Source: an uncultured Clostridia bacterium (lineage in GTDB: Bacteria; Bacillota; Clostridia; Christensenellales; Borkfalkiaceae). Taken from it: a stretch of 48,792 bases of DNA. Both the position numbers and the translations under genes were made by a program. The stretch spans positions 1 through 48,792 of the forward strand of contig CALVTL010000014.1 in assembly GCA_944362555.1 (NCBI GenBank). Reading direction: 5' to 3'. Under the pieces are notes generated by a model. That model was not told the origin of the DNA, ran no database searches, and saw nothing but the letters and a program-made list of their open reading frames with translations. Positions 48,446 to 48,792 of the stretch are shown piece by piece. Every line of letters begins with the position of its first letter. Within the stretch, counting starts at the first letter, position 1.

Positions 48446-48792
48446 ACTTCGCCCCGTTGGGGCTCGTGCGCCGCCTCGTCGAAATGCTCCTGCAAGCAGG
48501 CATTTCTCCTATGTCGGTACTTCGCCCCTTTGGGGCTCGTGCGCCGCTTCGTCGGAATGCTCCTGCAAACAGGCATTTCTCCTTGCGTCGGTACTTCGCC
48601 CCTTTGGAGCTCGTGCGCCGCCTCGTCGAAATGCTCCTGCAAGCAGGCATTTCTCCTTGCGTCGGTACTTCGCCCCTTTGGAGCTCGTGCGCCGCCTCGT
48701 CGAAATGCTCCTGCAAGCAGGCATTTCTCCTATGTCGGTACTTCGCCCCGATGGGGCTCGTGCGCCGCATCGTCGAAATGCTCCTGCAAGCA
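48446..48792 (+). repeat. Tandem array of a 73-74 bp unit, at least 4.7 copies, cut by window end
   Basis: Units start at 48446, 48519, 48593, 48667 and 48740 (partial). Each begins ACTTCGCCCC, has GGGCTCGTGCGCCGC or GGAGCTCGTGCGCCGC next, then GAAATGCTCCTGC-AA-GCAGGCATTTC, which folds into a bulged hairpin. Lengths are 73, 74, 74 and 73, not a multiple of three in all, so this is not coding. There are no unique spacers, so it is not a CRISPR. Confidence 0.88.

Noticed and set aside
48361-48770. Repetitive minus-strand protein frames in the right-hand array
   Set aside because: The unit is 73 or 74 bases, so frames change between copies; no ribosome site or unique domain.
48446-48792. CRISPR array
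   Set aside because: Units are contiguous with no unique spacers, are too long for CRISPR repeats, and no cas gene is in the window.

Overview
The window looks like chromosomal DNA from a spore-forming, low-GC-phylum but GC-rich Clostridia-type bacterium (Firmicutes/Bacillota), possibly an uncultured gut lineage. Seen directly: spoVT, a YabM/SpoVB-type flippase and a YabN-type MazG in the Bacillus order; an adjacent sleB-ypeB spore-cortex pair; strong Shine-Dalgarno sites; textbook sigma-A promoters; lipoproteins with lipoboxes; a Mn2+ (yybP-ykoY) riboswitch; and BspA-type leucine-rich proteins. The taxonomic placement is inference. There is no rRNA or tRNA gene, CRISPR array, prophage or transposase.

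Layout. 114-2414: a superfamily 2 helicase with five helicase-associated (HA) repeats. 2436-16523: a surface-glycan island, clearly more AT-rich than its surroundings. It starts with the GDP-D-glycero-alpha-D-manno-heptose pathway (hddA, an hddC-gmhB fusion, gmhA) and a GDP-sugar 4,6-dehydratase. It continues with four glycosyltransferases, an EpsG-type polymerase, a hexapeptide acyltransferase, a pyruvyl-transferase-family protein, a Wzx flippase and an FrhB-type iron-sulfur protein. A GC-rich rfbB (16553-17569) closes it with a terminator. 17906-22155: spoVT, flippase, mazG, dus. 22293-24466 (minus): phospholipase-C-like protein and MFS transporter. 24968-28537 (minus): a 1189-residue double-anchored lipoprotein. 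28761-29512: a TSUP transporter split into two genes. 29749-32866: ppx-maf-mreB-like operon. 33022-37232: two secreted lipoproteins (BspA-like at 33022, unknown on the minus strand at 36099) around a divergent SLOG/XRE pair. 37415-39812: sleB-ypeB. 40117-43299: trmL, a secreted leucine-rich-like protein, cardiolipin synthase. 43706-48009: small protein, riboswitch-mntP, acyltransferase, C45-type hydrolase. 48010-48792: dispersed and tandem repeats.

How the parts work together. The island appears to make a heptose-containing surface polysaccharide by the Wzx/Wzy route: heptose activation, possible 4,6-dehydration, lipid-linked assembly by the GT4/GT8 enzymes, decoration by the acyl and pyruvyl transferases, flipping and polymerisation. 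The initiating sugar-phosphate transferase, chain-length regulators and rmlACD are not in the window. The sporulation genes fall in two small conserved blocks. Much of the remainder concerns the envelope: lipoproteins, cardiolipin and acyl-lipid enzymes, an MreB-like filament protein.

Intergenic DNA is rich in short repeats: at least six copies of a hairpin element based on CCCACAAAAATGC, elements bounded by GTCATYCCGAA, terminators that reuse the same stem sequences at distant sites, and a 73-74 bp tandem array running off the right edge. No single gene set is clearly a new system. The most unusual items are the Gram-positive heptose-glycan locus with its iron-sulfur/pyruvyl module, the double-anchored giant lipoprotein, the YpeB with a charged N-terminal extension, and the repeat families. 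All functional assignments come from reading motifs by eye; no database search was run.
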